A stretch of 64,000 bases of DNA from contig NZ_PYXZ01000006.1 in NCBI RefSeq assembly GCF_003057875.1, positions 248,001 to 312,000 of the forward strand, read 5' to 3'. Shown in pieces: positions 54,392-64,000 of the stretch. Below the pieces are notes generated by a model, which was not told the origin of the DNA, ran no database searches, and saw nothing but the letters and a program-made list of their open reading frames with translations. Source of the stretch: Nocardioides currus. GTDB lineage: Bacteria > Actinomycetota > Actinomycetes > Propionibacteriales > Nocardioidaceae. A program made the translations under genes and the position numbers. The stretch's first letter is position 1; the number at the start of each line of letters is the position of its first letter.

Positions 54392-55344
54392 CGTCGTCCC
54401 CGACGCTCCCACGCACCCCAGCCGAGCATGACGACAGCCGCGGCCAGGAATCCGGCGAGGATGTCGATGACGTAGTGCTCGGCGTAGTAGACGAGGGCGA
54501 AGGACATCGCGAGCGGATAGCCGAGCACCACCCAGCGCCACGGGCTCCGCCAGTGGAGGACCGCGAAGGTGGCGACGAACAGGGCCAACGCGGCGTGCAA
54601 CGAGGGCATGGCCGCCACCTGGTTGCCCACCGCCGAGAACTGCTCGTGGGCGCCGCCACCGGTGCCGCGCACGCTGCCACCCGAGTGCCCGAGGTCCCAC
54701 CACCCGCGACCGGTGATGCGGTGGACATCAGGGGACAGGTGGCCGTCTCGGGCGGCCATCCACGGCGGCGCCATGGGGTAGACGATGTAGACGGCGAGGG
54801 CGAGCGCCGTCAGGGACACGTAGCGGCGCATGTAGCCGATCCACACGGCCCGGTCACGCACCCACAGCACGCCGCCGACGATGAGCGAGACGAAGAAGTG
54901 CGAGTAGTAGACCGTGGTGAGGACGACGTCGTACCACCGCGGCGCCGAGGACCGCTCGCACGGGGTCCCGCACAGGTGGGACTGGAGCCACTCCGTGGGC
55001 ACGGTGCCCCTGAACAGCCACCGGTCGGCGGCGATCGGCTCGGTGACGTGCACGGAGACGAAGGTCAGGTCGTCGGACAGGCCGCGGCTGTAGAGGTAGA
55101 CGACCAGCAGTGCGGCGATCGGCCACCAGTCGCGGAGGAAGGCGAGGTGGTCGCGCCACGGACGCCGCAGGTCCCATGCGACCCCGGCCAGCCACATCCA
55201 GCCGATCACGAACAGGGTCTGCTTGGGCAGACCGAACAGCGCGACCCATGTGGCCAGCGCCGCGAGGTAGGCGACGACGCCGGCCACGCGGATGCGTCGC
55301 GCGCGCGGCCGGCTCGTCGGCGGCTTCGTGAGCTGCTGGGTCAC
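54373..55344 (-). CDS. PAP2-family membrane phosphatase/transferase
   Basis: A 323-residue membrane protein with about six hydrophobic helices. The catalytic parts are RGTGGGAHEQFSAVGNQVAAMPSLHAALALF (C2 PSLH, about 238-262) and YYAEHYVIDILAGFLAAA (C3 H...D, about 290-307). This matches the PAP2_3 (Aur1/Ipt1-like) group that acts on lipid phosphates or transfers head groups; the substrate is unknown. GTG 55344 overlaps the stop of the upstream GT39-like gene (GTGA), so both act in one pathway. Confidence 0.82.
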   Translation of the reverse strand: MTQQLTKPPTSRPRARRIRVAGVVAYLAALATWVALFGLPKQTLFVIGWMWLAGVAWDLRRPWRDHLAFLRDWWPIAALLVVYLYSRGLSDDLTFVSVHVTEPIAADRWLFRGTVPTEWLQSHLCGTPCERSSAPRWYDVVLTTVYYSHFFVSLIVGGVLWVRDRAVWIGYMRRYVSLTALALAVYIVYPMAPPWMAARDGHLSPDVHRITGRGWWDLGHSGGSVRGTGGGAHEQFSAVGNQVAAMPSLHAALALFVATFAVLHWRSPWRWVVLGYPLAMSFALVYYAEHYVIDILAGFLAAAVVMLGWGAWERRGRRRARRR

Positions 55345-56810
55345 GAGGCCGCCCCTCGGGCACGGACGAGGTAGATCACCATGTCGTCGACCTCGGCGAC
55401 GGCGCGGTAGTGACGCTCGAACGTGTCGAGCACCCGTCGGGCGGGGGTCAACCCCCACCCGGACAGCCCGGCACGACCGGCGACCACCCACGTCGGGCGG
55501 TCGGGGGAGGCGAGCACGCGGCCGAGCCGGAGGAGGTGGGGGTCGAGGACCCGCACGGGCAGGCTCCACAGCAGCGGGTAGGGGCTGTCCAGGCCGGCGC
55601 CGTACAGGATGTCGGGCTTGCCGAAGGCCACGACGGCGGTGTCACCACGGTGGGCATGGTCGTCGAGGTAGGCCGCCACGCGCTCCTTGGTCGGCACCGG
55701 GAAGAGCGCGACCACGACGAGCGCGACCGCGGTCACCGCGGTGGCCCATCCGAGCAGCCGCGTGCGCCACCTCCGCCAGGACGCCTGCGCCGCAGCCGGC
55801 CCGTCGGCGGCGACGGTCGTCAGGACGACCAGGCCCGGGACGATCCCGGTCAGGTAGTGCAGCCAGTAGCTGCCCCCGGCCGCCATCGCCACGACCTCCC
55901 AGGTCACGAGGACCACCGCCGCCAGACGGAGGTCCAGCCCGTCGGGGGTCGGGGCCCGCAGGAGGCGACGCGCTCCGAGGACGAGCAGGGCCAGGCCTCC
56001 GCTGACGGCCAGGACGAGGCCGAGGCGGGCCGCGCGCAACGGGGTCGCCCCGCTGGCCGCCGCGTCGATCACCCGGCCCGCGTCCACCCGGAAGACCACC
56101 ACCGCCTCCCACAGGCCCGCCGGGTCGGTGCCCCGGGACGCGGCGTAGGCCAGCACCCCGGTGACCACGCCCGCGGCACCTGCGACGAGCGCAGCCGCGG
56201 CACGGAGCCGGCGCACGCCGGCGACGGGGACGAGCAGCAGCACGGCGGCCACGAGGAAGACGTCGACGAAGTTCTGCTTCACCAACGCGGCGCCGGCGGC
56301 CGCGGCGCCGGCCGCCGCCCACCACGCGGTGGCGCCGCGGCGACCGGGCCGGGCGCGCGCCTCGAGCAGCGCGGTCAGTCCCGACAACACCAGCGGCAGC
56401 GCCAGGAGCTCACCGTTGACCGCGCCCCTCCCGAAGAGCGGGTCGGCGAGGAACACCGTCGCGGTCGCGGCGCCGACGACCGGTGCCGTCCGGTCCGCGG
56501 GTGCCGCGAGCCGCCCGATGCGTGCGGCGAGGAGGACGGACACGACCACGGCCGTCATCCCGAGGAGGCGCAGCGCTGTCGTCCCGCCGCCGGCCGCCGC
56601 CAGCGAGAACAGGATGAGCAGCAGCGGCGGGCGGTCGACCCAGTAGTCGCCGTACAGCGAGCTGCCGTGGCTCCACTGTCGGGCGATCATCAGGTAGCCG
56701 GACTCGTCGGCCGTCGGGCCGATCCACAGCACCGGCAGCCACGCGAGCAGGGCCAGCAGCGCCAGCATCCCGACCGTCAGGGCGGGACGCGAGGTCAGGC
56801 GGGACGGCAC
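55341..56810 (-). CDS. GT39-like integral membrane glycosyltransferase
   Basis: A 489-residue multi-spanning protein with about ten to eleven hydrophobic helices. The first periplasmic loop has WIGPTADESGYLMIARQWSHG, whose Asp-Glu is the catalytic pair of the GT-C/ArnT-like (PMT_2) family, and DYWVDRPPLLLILFSLAA follows. The C-terminal third is soluble. It probably moves a sugar from a polyprenyl carrier to an envelope target. GTG 56810 is preceded by GGGGGG. It lies in an operon with the PAP2 gene. Confidence 0.75.
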   Translation of the reverse strand: MPSRLTSRPALTVGMLALLALLAWLPVLWIGPTADESGYLMIARQWSHGSSLYGDYWVDRPPLLLILFSLAAAGGGTTALRLLGMTAVVVSVLLAARIGRLAAPADRTAPVVGAATATVFLADPLFGRGAVNGELLALPLVLSGLTALLEARARPGRRGATAWWAAAGAAAAGAALVKQNFVDVFLVAAVLLLVPVAGVRRLRAAAALVAGAAGVVTGVLAYAASRGTDPAGLWEAVVVFRVDAGRVIDAAASGATPLRAARLGLVLAVSGGLALLVLGARRLLRAPTPDGLDLRLAAVVLVTWEVVAMAAGGSYWLHYLTGIVPGLVVLTTVAADGPAAAQASWRRWRTRLLGWATAVTAVALVVVALFPVPTKERVAAYLDDHAHRGDTAVVAFGKPDILYGAGLDSPYPLLWSLPVRVLDPHLLRLGRVLASPDRPTWVVAGRAGLSGWGLTPARRVLDTFERHYRAVAEVDDMVIYLVRARGAAS

Positions 56811-56845
56811 CCCCCGATCCTGCCTCAGGGAGCCAATCGACCGGT

Positions 56846-57592
56846 TCAGTCGCCCCAGCCCAGGGAGTAGACCTCGAAGGGGGCCGCGAACGCGACGCCC
56901 AACGCGGCGCCTGTCTGACGGGCCATGCCCTCGAGGAACTCGCGCGGGTCCCAGTTCTCCCAGCCGAGGCCGTCGATGTAGGCGCGGTGTGCCTCGAGCG
57001 AGGCGACGCCGGCGTCGAAGGTGTCCGTGGTGTCCACGGCGTGCCTCGCCTCGGGCGAGCCGGCCGCCCAGACGGCCTTGACGCCGCCCCACGGCTCGAG
57101 GTCGCCCGTGAGCTGCTCGGGGAAGATCCAGCGGTTGCCGGCGTCGCGGGCCGCGTCCAGCACCGCGCGCCCGACCGCGATGTGGTCGGCCTGGTTGAGC
57201 GACGCGCCGCCCCACGAGTCGCGGAAGTTGCCGGTGATGACGACCTCGGGTCGGTGGCGCCGGATCACCTCGGCGAGGAGGCGACGGAGCGGGACGCCGT
57301 ACTCCACGATGCCGTCGGGCTGGTGCAGGAACTCGACCTCGTCCACGCCGACCACCCGCGCCGACTCGACCTGCTCGGCCTCGCGGACCGTGCGGCACTC
57401 GTCGGGGTGCATCCCGTCGATGCCGGCCTCGCCGCTGGTCACCATGCAGTAGCCGACCTGCTTGCCCTGACCGGTCCACCGGGCCACCGCGGCGGCGGCC
57501 CCGAACTCGAGGTCGTCGGGATGGGCCACGATGCACAGGGCCCGGTCCCAGTCCTCGGGGAGTGCCTCGAACTTCGCTCGCTCGTCGCTCAT
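56846..57592 (-). CDS. PIG-L family deacetylase
   Basis: A 248-residue zinc N-deacetylase. The diagnostic IVAHPDDLEFGAAAAVARW (AHPDD) is near 25-43, the second zinc His in LNQADHIAVGRAVLDAARDAG near 130, and VVITGNFRDSWGG near 113. The family includes GlcNAc-inositol deacetylase MshB, mycothiol S-conjugate amidase and others; this protein cannot be assigned between them. ATG 57592 was chosen; GATGCT lies 7 bases upstream. Confidence 0.82.
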   Translation of the reverse strand: MSDERAKFEALPEDWDRALCIVAHPDDLEFGAAAAVARWTGQGKQVGYCMVTSGEAGIDGMHPDECRTVREAEQVESARVVGVDEVEFLHQPDGIVEYGVPLRRLLAEVIRRHRPEVVITGNFRDSWGGASLNQADHIAVGRAVLDAARDAGNRWIFPEQLTGDLEPWGGVKAVWAAGSPEARHAVDTTDTFDAGVASLEAHRAYIDGLGWENWDPREFLEGMARQTGAALGVAFAAPFEVYSLGWGD

Positions 57593-57652
57593 GCCCCTGA
57601 GCATCGCGCAATCGGGTGGCGGCGGCCAGTGCCGCTCTGGTCGGATGGCCGC

Positions 57653-58636
57653 ATGGAGATCAGCGAGATCGACGTCCACGACGAGGCCCAGCTCACGGCG
57701 TGGTTCGACGTGGAGGACACCTCGATCGCGCACGACCGGCCGCACGCGGTGAGCCGCACCTTCGAGGCGCTGGCCGTCCAGGTGCGGATCCCCAGCGACT
57801 ACGGGCGCACCACGCTGCTCACGGCCACCGACGGCGACGAGGTCGTCGGCATCGCCGAGCTCGGCATCTCCCTCCAGGACAACCTGCACCTCGCGGAGCT
57901 GGAGATCACCGTCCGGCCCGAGCACCGTCGCCGGGGGATCGGTCGCGCGTTGTACGCCGAGGCGACGACCCGACGTCGCGCGGCCGGGCGCACCGGTGCC
58001 ATCGGGGAGGTCAGCATCGTCGAGGACCAGGGACCGCTGGCCTTCGCGCGCGAGATGGGTGCCGAGTCCGTCCACGAGGAGGACCACCTCATGCTCGACC
58101 TGCCGCTCCCGCAGGACCACGTCGGTGCCCTCGTCGACCGGGCGTCCGCCTCGGCCGGCGGCTACGAGGTCGTCACCTGGCAGGACCGCTGCCCCGATGA
58201 CCTGATCGAGGCCTACGCCGCCATGCGTACCCAGATGAACGCCGACGTCCCGACCGGCGAGCTCGATCTCGAGGCGGTCGTGATGACGCCCGAGCGGATC
58301 CGGGCGGGGGAGGAGCGGCTGTCGAGGTCGTACGACGTCGTGGTCGCCGCGGCCCGCCGGCCGGACGGCGTCATGGGTGGCTACTCCCTCCTCTACCTCG
58401 CCCACGGCACGGACCAGGTGATCCAGGACGACACCCTCGTCATGCCCGGGCACCGGGGGCACCGGCTCGGCCTCGCGCTCAAGCTGGCGACGTACGACGT
58501 GGTGCGGTCGGTGCACCCGGCGCGGACGACGATGCACACCTGGACCGATCCCGAGAACACCGCGATGCAGGCGACCAACCGCGCCTTCGGCTATCGCGCC
58601 GTCGAGCGCATGCACGAGGTGCAGGTCAAGGACTGA
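57653..58636 (+). CDS. Two-domain GNAT acetyltransferase
   Basis: A 327-residue protein with two GNAT domains. The first has LAELEITVRPEHRRRGIGRALYAEA (about 81-105), with the acetyl-CoA-binding RRRGIGRAL. The second has VMPGHRGHRLGLALKLATYDVV near 264 with HRGHRLGLAL and a terminal NRAFGYRAVERMHE. The arrangement resembles MshD in outline, but the sequence does not look like mycothiol synthase. Substrate unknown. It is divergent from the PIG-L gene. Confidence 0.8.
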   Translation: MEISEIDVHDEAQLTAWFDVEDTSIAHDRPHAVSRTFEALAVQVRIPSDYGRTTLLTATDGDEVVGIAELGISLQDNLHLAELEITVRPEHRRRGIGRALYAEATTRRRAAGRTGAIGEVSIVEDQGPLAFAREMGAESVHEEDHLMLDLPLPQDHVGALVDRASASAGGYEVVTWQDRCPDDLIEAYAAMRTQMNADVPTGELDLEAVVMTPERIRAGEERLSRSYDVVVAAARRPDGVMGGYSLLYLAHGTDQVIQDDTLVMPGHRGHRLGLALKLATYDVVRSVHPARTTMHTWTDPENTAMQATNRAFGYRAVERMHEVQVKD

Positions 58637-58650
58637 CGCCAGTTGTGAAG

Positions 58651-58678
58651 CGAGTAGGTCGACTTACTCGTCTATGAT
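58651..58678 (+). promoter_or_regulatory. Palindromic operator and -10 of the molybdopterin oxidoreductase gene
   Basis: CGAGTA-G-GTCGAC-T-TACTCG (58651-58670) is a 20-base palindrome with only one mismatched pair. TATGAT, a near-consensus -10, follows at 58673-58678, and the ATG comes 6 bases later. A MarR/TetR-type dimer bound here would overlap the region upstream of the -10; no regulator gene is adjacent. Confidence 0.7.
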
Positions 58679-58684
58679 GTCCTC

Positions 58685-59875
58685 ATGAGGTCCTCCACCA
58701 GCATCAGCCGTCGCGGATTCCTCACCCTGGCCGCGGTCGTCGGCGGCGCGGCCGTCGTGCACCCGACCCTGGCCGTCGCCGCGACCGGGCCGATCCTCAA
58801 GCCGATCCCGCCCGAGTGGTTCGTGCCCTTCGGCACCAACGCGGAGATGCGCTGGGACTCGGTCGACCCGCGCACCTACCTGACCGCGCAGGAGCGGCTG
58901 TTCGTGCGCAACCACACCTCGACGCCGGTGATCGACGCGGCGACGTACGCCCTCAAGGTCTTCGGCGACGGGCTCGCGACCGCACGCACGGAGGCCGACG
59001 CACTGTCGTTCACGCTGGCGGACCTCCGCTCGCGCTGCCGCGCGAGCCTCACCTCTGTGCACGAGTGCACCGGCAACGGCCGCCGCTTCTTCGCCGACCA
59101 GCAGGGGACGCCTGCCTCCGGCACGGCGTGGTCGCTGGGAGCGGTGGGCACGGTGCGCTGGGAGGGCGTGTGGCTGCGTGACCTGCTCGCCTCCGTCGGG
59201 CTCGACCCGGACGCCCTCTCGATCCAGGCGACGGGCCTGGACGATCCGTACGTCACCGGCGGGGTCGACTACGGCCGCGTGCGCCGTCCCTTCCCGGTCG
59301 ACAAGGCACTGGACGACGCCTTCCTCGCGTGGGGCGCCGACGGGGCCCCGCTGCTGCCCGACCACGGCTACCCGCTGCGGCTCGTCCTGCCCGGCTGGGT
59401 CGGCATCGCCAGCATCAAGTGGCTCGGCTCGCTCGAGGTGTCGACCTCGCAGCTGACCTCGCCGTGGAACACCAAGTGGTATCGCATGACCGGCGGCGCC
59501 TTCCCGGTCGACTCGCCCCCGCTCACCGTCAACCCGGTCCGCTCGGCGCTCGAGCTGGCGTGGGACGCGGCCATCCCGGCGCGCCCGACTCGGCTCACGG
59601 GTCGGTCGTGGAGCGGCGCCGCGCCCATCCGCCGCGTCGAGGTGAGCGTCGACGGCGGCCGGAGCTGGCGTCCGGCGGTGCTGGACCGGCGCGGGCGCGA
59701 CGACCAGGGCTGGACGCAGTGGTCCTACCAGTGGGCCCGACCGCGGCCGGGTCGCCAGGAGGTGTGGGCGCGCGCGACCGACGAGGCGGGGCGCACCCAG
59801 CCGCTCGTCGCCGCCTACAACGACAACGGCTACTTCTTCGACGCCGTCGTGCGCCACCCCGTCCGCGTGGCCTGA
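58685..59875 (+). CDS. Tat-exported molybdopterin oxidoreductase (sulfite oxidase family)
   Basis: A 396-residue protein. The Tat signal SRRGFLTLAAVVGG (about 8-21) is followed by an oxidoreductase molybdopterin-binding domain with SVHECTGNGRRFF near 121-133, where the Cys ligates molybdenum, and HGYPLRLVLPGWVGIASIKWLGSLEVS near 227. A C-terminal Ig-like dimer domain (RRVEVSVDGGRSWRPAVL) completes the sulfite-oxidase layout. It acts outside the membrane; sulfite or another oxo-transfer substrate is possible. It stands alone behind a palindromic operator. Confidence 0.87.
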   Translation: MRSSTSISRRGFLTLAAVVGGAAVVHPTLAVAATGPILKPIPPEWFVPFGTNAEMRWDSVDPRTYLTAQERLFVRNHTSTPVIDAATYALKVFGDGLATARTEADALSFTLADLRSRCRASLTSVHECTGNGRRFFADQQGTPASGTAWSLGAVGTVRWEGVWLRDLLASVGLDPDALSIQATGLDDPYVTGGVDYGRVRRPFPVDKALDDAFLAWGADGAPLLPDHGYPLRLVLPGWVGIASIKWLGSLEVSTSQLTSPWNTKWYRMTGGAFPVDSPPLTVNPVRSALELAWDAAIPARPTRLTGRSWSGAAPIRRVEVSVDGGRSWRPAVLDRRGRDDQGWTQWSYQWARPRPGRQEVWARATDEAGRTQPLVAAYNDNGYFFDAVVRHPVRVA

Positions 59876-59925
59876 GAGGCCCTGCGTCCGGCCACGCGGA
59901 CATTGCGTAGGCTGCGCCCGATCAG

Positions 59926-59996
59926 GGGGCGGTAGCTCAGTCGGTCAGAGCAGAGGACTCATAATCCTTGGGTCGTGGGTTCGAGCCCCACCCGCC

Positions 59997-59999
<3 letters not shown>
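59926..59999 (+). tRNA. tRNA-Met (CAT)
   Basis: A 74-base tRNA. The acceptor GGGGCGG pairs with CCGCCCT (one G-U), followed by a D-arm GCTCAGTCGGTCAGAGC, anticodon loop CTCATAA (CAT) and T-arm GTGGG-TTCGAGC-CCCAC. The elongator tRNA-Met is likely; tRNA-Ile2 with a modified C34 cannot be excluded. CCA is not encoded. The last three bases coincide with the stop codon of the convergent histidine kinase gene. Confidence 0.93.
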
Positions 60000-61931
<1,932 letters not shown>

Positions 61932-61934
61932 GCC

Positions 61935-63353
61935 TCAGCCTTCGCCGGCGATGAGATATCCGCCGTCGACGCGCTCGAGCTGAAGGCGGACCGAGCCGCC
62001 GTCGCTCCCGCCGGAGACGGTGCGGTAGTCGACGTCGTACGACACGGTGAGGTCCTCAGCGTCCACGACGATGTTGCTCGGCGTCGCCGACGCGATCGTG
62101 CGCCAGAACCGGCTGTAGCCGGCGAAGCCGCCCGACTCGGCCTTGAAGTCGGCGGTGAGCATGGCGTACGTCGCTCGCCGGTCGGTCGTCACGGTGTCGA
62201 GGTAGGTGGTGATGAAGTCGCGGATCTCCTGGTCGGTGTCGACCGCCGGCGTGGTGGGGGAGTCGCTGGTCGTCTCGCTCGTCGGGGCGGCCGTGGGCTC
62301 CTCCTGCTTCGGCTCGTCGGCCGGGTCGTCGTCGGTGAGGGCGAGCACGAGCACGACCGCGAGCACCGCCGCACCGAGCGCCGCCAGCCAGGGCCACACC
62401 GCGCGACGTCTCGGCCGACCGTCGGGCTCCACGGGCGTGACCGGCTCCACCGGCGGGACCGGCGGGATCACCTCGGTCACCGGCGAGGTGTCGGAGGCAG
62501 GCGAGGGATCCGTGACGAGGGTGGTCGTCGACGTCACGCCCTCGGCGGCCGGGTCGAGGCGGATCTCGGCCAGCCGGTCGCGCACCCGCTCCATCGGCCA
62601 CCGGTCCGACGGCTCACGGGCCATCGTCGCGCGCAGCAGCGTGTCGAAGGCGCCGGCGTCCGCGAGCCGCGGTGGCTCCTCGTGCACGATCTTGTAGAGC
62701 CCGCCGATCAGGTTGTCGCCGACGTCGTACGCCGCGTGGCCGGACAGCACGTGGAACAGCGTCGCGCCCAGCGACCACACGTCGCTGGCGGCGCTCGCAC
62801 CCGATCCCGAGGCCACCTCCGGGGCGAGATAGGCGGGGGACCCGGTCACCAGGCCGGTCTGGGTCAGGCTTGCGTCCGCCGTGGACCGCGCGATGCCGAA
62901 GTCGGTGAGCTTGGCCTCGCCGCTGGTGCTCAGGAGGATGTTGGACGGCTTGACGTCGCGGTGGGTGATGCCGGCCGCGTGGGCGGAGGCGAGTGCGTCG
63001 GCGACCTGCCACATGACCTGCGCCGCGGCCGCGTGGTCCAGGGCCCCCTCGGCACGGATCCGGTCGGCGAGCGACTGCCCGTCGACGTACTCCATGACGA
63101 GCCAGTGCTGGTCCTGGTCCGCCACCAGGTCGAACACGGAGACCACGTGCGGGTGGTTGAGCATGGCGGCCAGCCGTGCCTCGCGCTCGGCACGTGCCAG
63201 GTCGGGTCCGGTCGCGCCGGGCAGCATGCCGATGCGCTTGATCGCGACCTCCCGGCCCAGCACCTCGTCGCGCGCGAGGTGGACCGAGCCCATCCCGCCG
63301 CGACCCAGCTCACGACCGAGCGAGTACCTGCCTGCGATCAACGTCCTGCTCAT
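61935..63353 (-). CDS. Ser/Thr protein kinase (Pkn-type)
   Basis: A 472-residue Hanks-type kinase. The Gly loop [30 protein letters not shown] (Lys near 39), [14 protein letters not shown] near 133, [10 protein letters not shown] near 153 and [12 protein letters not shown] near 171 are complete. A Pro/Thr-rich juxtamembrane region, one membrane helix ([20 protein letters not shown], near 335) and an extracellular domain of about 110 residues, with [26 protein letters not shown], follow. No PASTA repeats. It heads a two-gene operon with the hybrid histidine kinase, so Ser/Thr and His-Asp phosphorylation may be linked. Confidence 0.9.
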   Translation of the reverse strand: MSRTLIAGRYSLGRELGRGGMGSVHLARDEVLGREVAIKRIGMLPGATGPDLARAEREARLAAMLNHPHVVSVFDLVADQDQHWLVMEYVDGQSLADRIRAEGALDHAAAAQVMWQVADALASAHAAGITHRDVKPSNILLSTSGEAKLTDFGIARSTADASLTQTGLVTGSPAYLAPEVASGSGASAASDVWSLGATLFHVLSGHAAYDVGDNLIGGLYKIVHEEPPRLADAGAFDTLLRATMAREPSDRWPMERVRDRLAEIRLDPAAEGVTSTTTLVTDPSPASDTSPVTEVIPPVPPVEPVTPVEPDGRPRRRAVWPWLAALGAAVLAVVLVLALTDDDPADEPKQEEPTAAPTSETTSDSPTTPAVDTDQEIRDFITTYLDTVTTDRRATYAMLTADFKAESGGFAGYSRFWRTIASATPSNIVVDAEDLTVSYDVDYRTVSGGSDGGSVRLQLERVDGGYLIAGEG

Positions 63354-63457
63354 CCTCTCGGTCCGCGGTCCGGTGCATCGCCATGCTAGGTGGACGGCCG
63401 ATCTGGCAGGCTGGTGCCGTCGGCAACGGCCGGCAGAACCCCACCGGAAGGACCAGC

Positions 63458-64000
63458 GTGTCGACCCCGAACGTCCTCGACGAACTCGAATGGCGCGGCC
63501 TCGTCGCCCACTCGACCGACCCGGCGGAGCTGCGCGACGCCCTGGGCGCCGGGAGCGTTCGCTTCTACGTCGGCTTCGACCCCACGGCACCGAGCCTGCA
63601 CATGGGCAACCTGGTCCAGCTCGTCACCGCGCGTCGCCTCCAGGACGCCGGCCACACGCCGTACGTCCTCGTCGGCGGTGCCACCGGCATGATCGGCGAC
63701 CCGAAGGACTCGGGGGAGCGCACGCTCAACAGCCTCGACACGGTCAAGGACTGGACCGATCGCGTACGCCGGCAGGTGTCGGGCTTCGTGAGCTTCGACG
63801 GCGACAACGCCGCGACCGTGGTCAACAACTACGACTGGACCGCGTCGATGTCGGTGATCGACTTCCTGCGCGACATCGGCAAGCACTTCCCGGTCAACCG
63901 GATGCTCGCCCGCGACACGGTGAAGCGACGGCTCGAGTCGGGCATCAGCTACACCGAGTTCTCCTACGTCCTGCTGCAGTCGATGGACTTCTTGTCGCTC
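63458..64000 (+). CDS. tyrS: Tyrosyl-tRNA synthetase, N-terminal part
   Basis: The first 181 residues of a class I synthetase; the gene runs off the right edge. [20 protein letters not shown] (about 31-50) carries the HIGH-type motif as HMGN, followed by [44 protein letters not shown] and [14 protein letters not shown], all typical of TyrRS. The KMSKS and S4 domains lie outside. GTG 63458 has GGAAGGA about seven bases upstream. Divergent from the kinase operon. Confidence 0.93.
   Translation, partial: MSTPNVLDELEWRGLVAHSTDPAELRDALGAGSVRFYVGFDPTAPSLHMGNLVQLVTARRLQDAGHTPYVLVGGATGMIGDPKDSGERTLNSLDTVKDWTDRVRRQVSGFVSFDGDNAATVVNNYDWTASMSVIDFLRDIGKHFPVNRMLARDTVKRRLESGISYTEFSYVLLQSMDFLSL

Noticed and set aside
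57653..58636. Mycothiol synthase MshD next to MshB
   Set aside because: Two GNAT domains and a neighbouring PIG-L enzyme suggested it, but neither sequence carries motifs I can tie to MshD or MshB, and the genes are divergent.

Overview
The window is very GC-rich, densely packed bacterial chromosome. The gene order, the many GTG starts, the four-base stop/start overlaps (GTGA/ATGA) and the absence of phage or plasmid genes point to a high-GC actinomycete. The family Nocardioidaceae (a Nocardioides-like organism) is the most likely source, by inference. The backbone is the conserved actinobacterial housekeeping cluster hrcA-dnaJ-rsmE, then phoH-ybeY-corC-cdd-like-era, then recO-uppS-zur-glyS-dusB-dgt-dnaG, with accessory genes set between these blocks. 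No CRISPR array, insertion sequence or prophage was found.

Layout. 1-6.2 kb: an AraC-type regulator tail, a flavin disulfide/dithiol oxidoreductase with a divergent MerR regulator, argS, a frameshifted APH(6)-like kinase, and gntK-gntP for gluconate use. 6.2-12 kb: an acyl-CoA ligase, a secreted intradiol dioxygenase-like lipoprotein, hemW, DUF3097 and small proteins. 12-19.6 kb: an MBL hydrolase, the heat-shock operon hrcA-dnaJ-rsmE behind a CIRCE operator, a GerMN lipoprotein, and a HIT protein coupled to a copper type II monooxygenase-like lipoprotein. 19.6-24.7 kb: a lipoprotein, a small RTX-repeat protein, a second MBL hydrolase, an HNH/DUF222 gene behind a LexA-type box, and two VOC proteins. 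24.8-32.5 kb: phoH-ybeY-corC-cdd-like, then a two-gene 10-methyl fatty acid (tuberculostearic acid) module and a siderophore-interacting protein placed directly ahead of era.

32.5-40.4 kb: a septum-formation-type lipoprotein, a flavodoxin-like protein, a methyltransferase, leuA behind a leucine leader peptide, a hydrolase, a Ser/Thr kinase, recO and uppS. 40.4-47 kb: zur with znuB-znuC-znuA and two Zur-type operators, a monooxygenase-like protein divergent from znuA, glyS, a lipoprotein and a nuclease-fold protein. 47-54 kb: dusB, a cell-wall LAS-type peptidase, dgt, the YtxH/DUF3618/holin-X trio, dnaG and tRNA-Asn. 54-64 kb: PAP2 and GT39-like membrane enzymes, a PIG-L deacetylase, a two-domain GNAT, a Tat-exported molybdopterin oxidoreductase, tRNA-Met, a Ser/Thr kinase-hybrid histidine kinase operon and the start of tyrS.

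The most informative signals are regulatory. They are a Leu-Leu-Leu leader peptide ahead of leuA, CIRCE at hrcA, a LexA box at the HNH gene, tandem Zur boxes at znuA, a palindrome at the MerR-oxidoreductase divergence and another ahead of the molybdopterin gene. A recurrent layout places a TAnnnT -10 hexamer exactly 6-7 bases before the start codon of at least seventeen genes, which indicates widespread leaderless transcription. I did not find one clearly new multi-gene system; the strongest leads are listed as findings.
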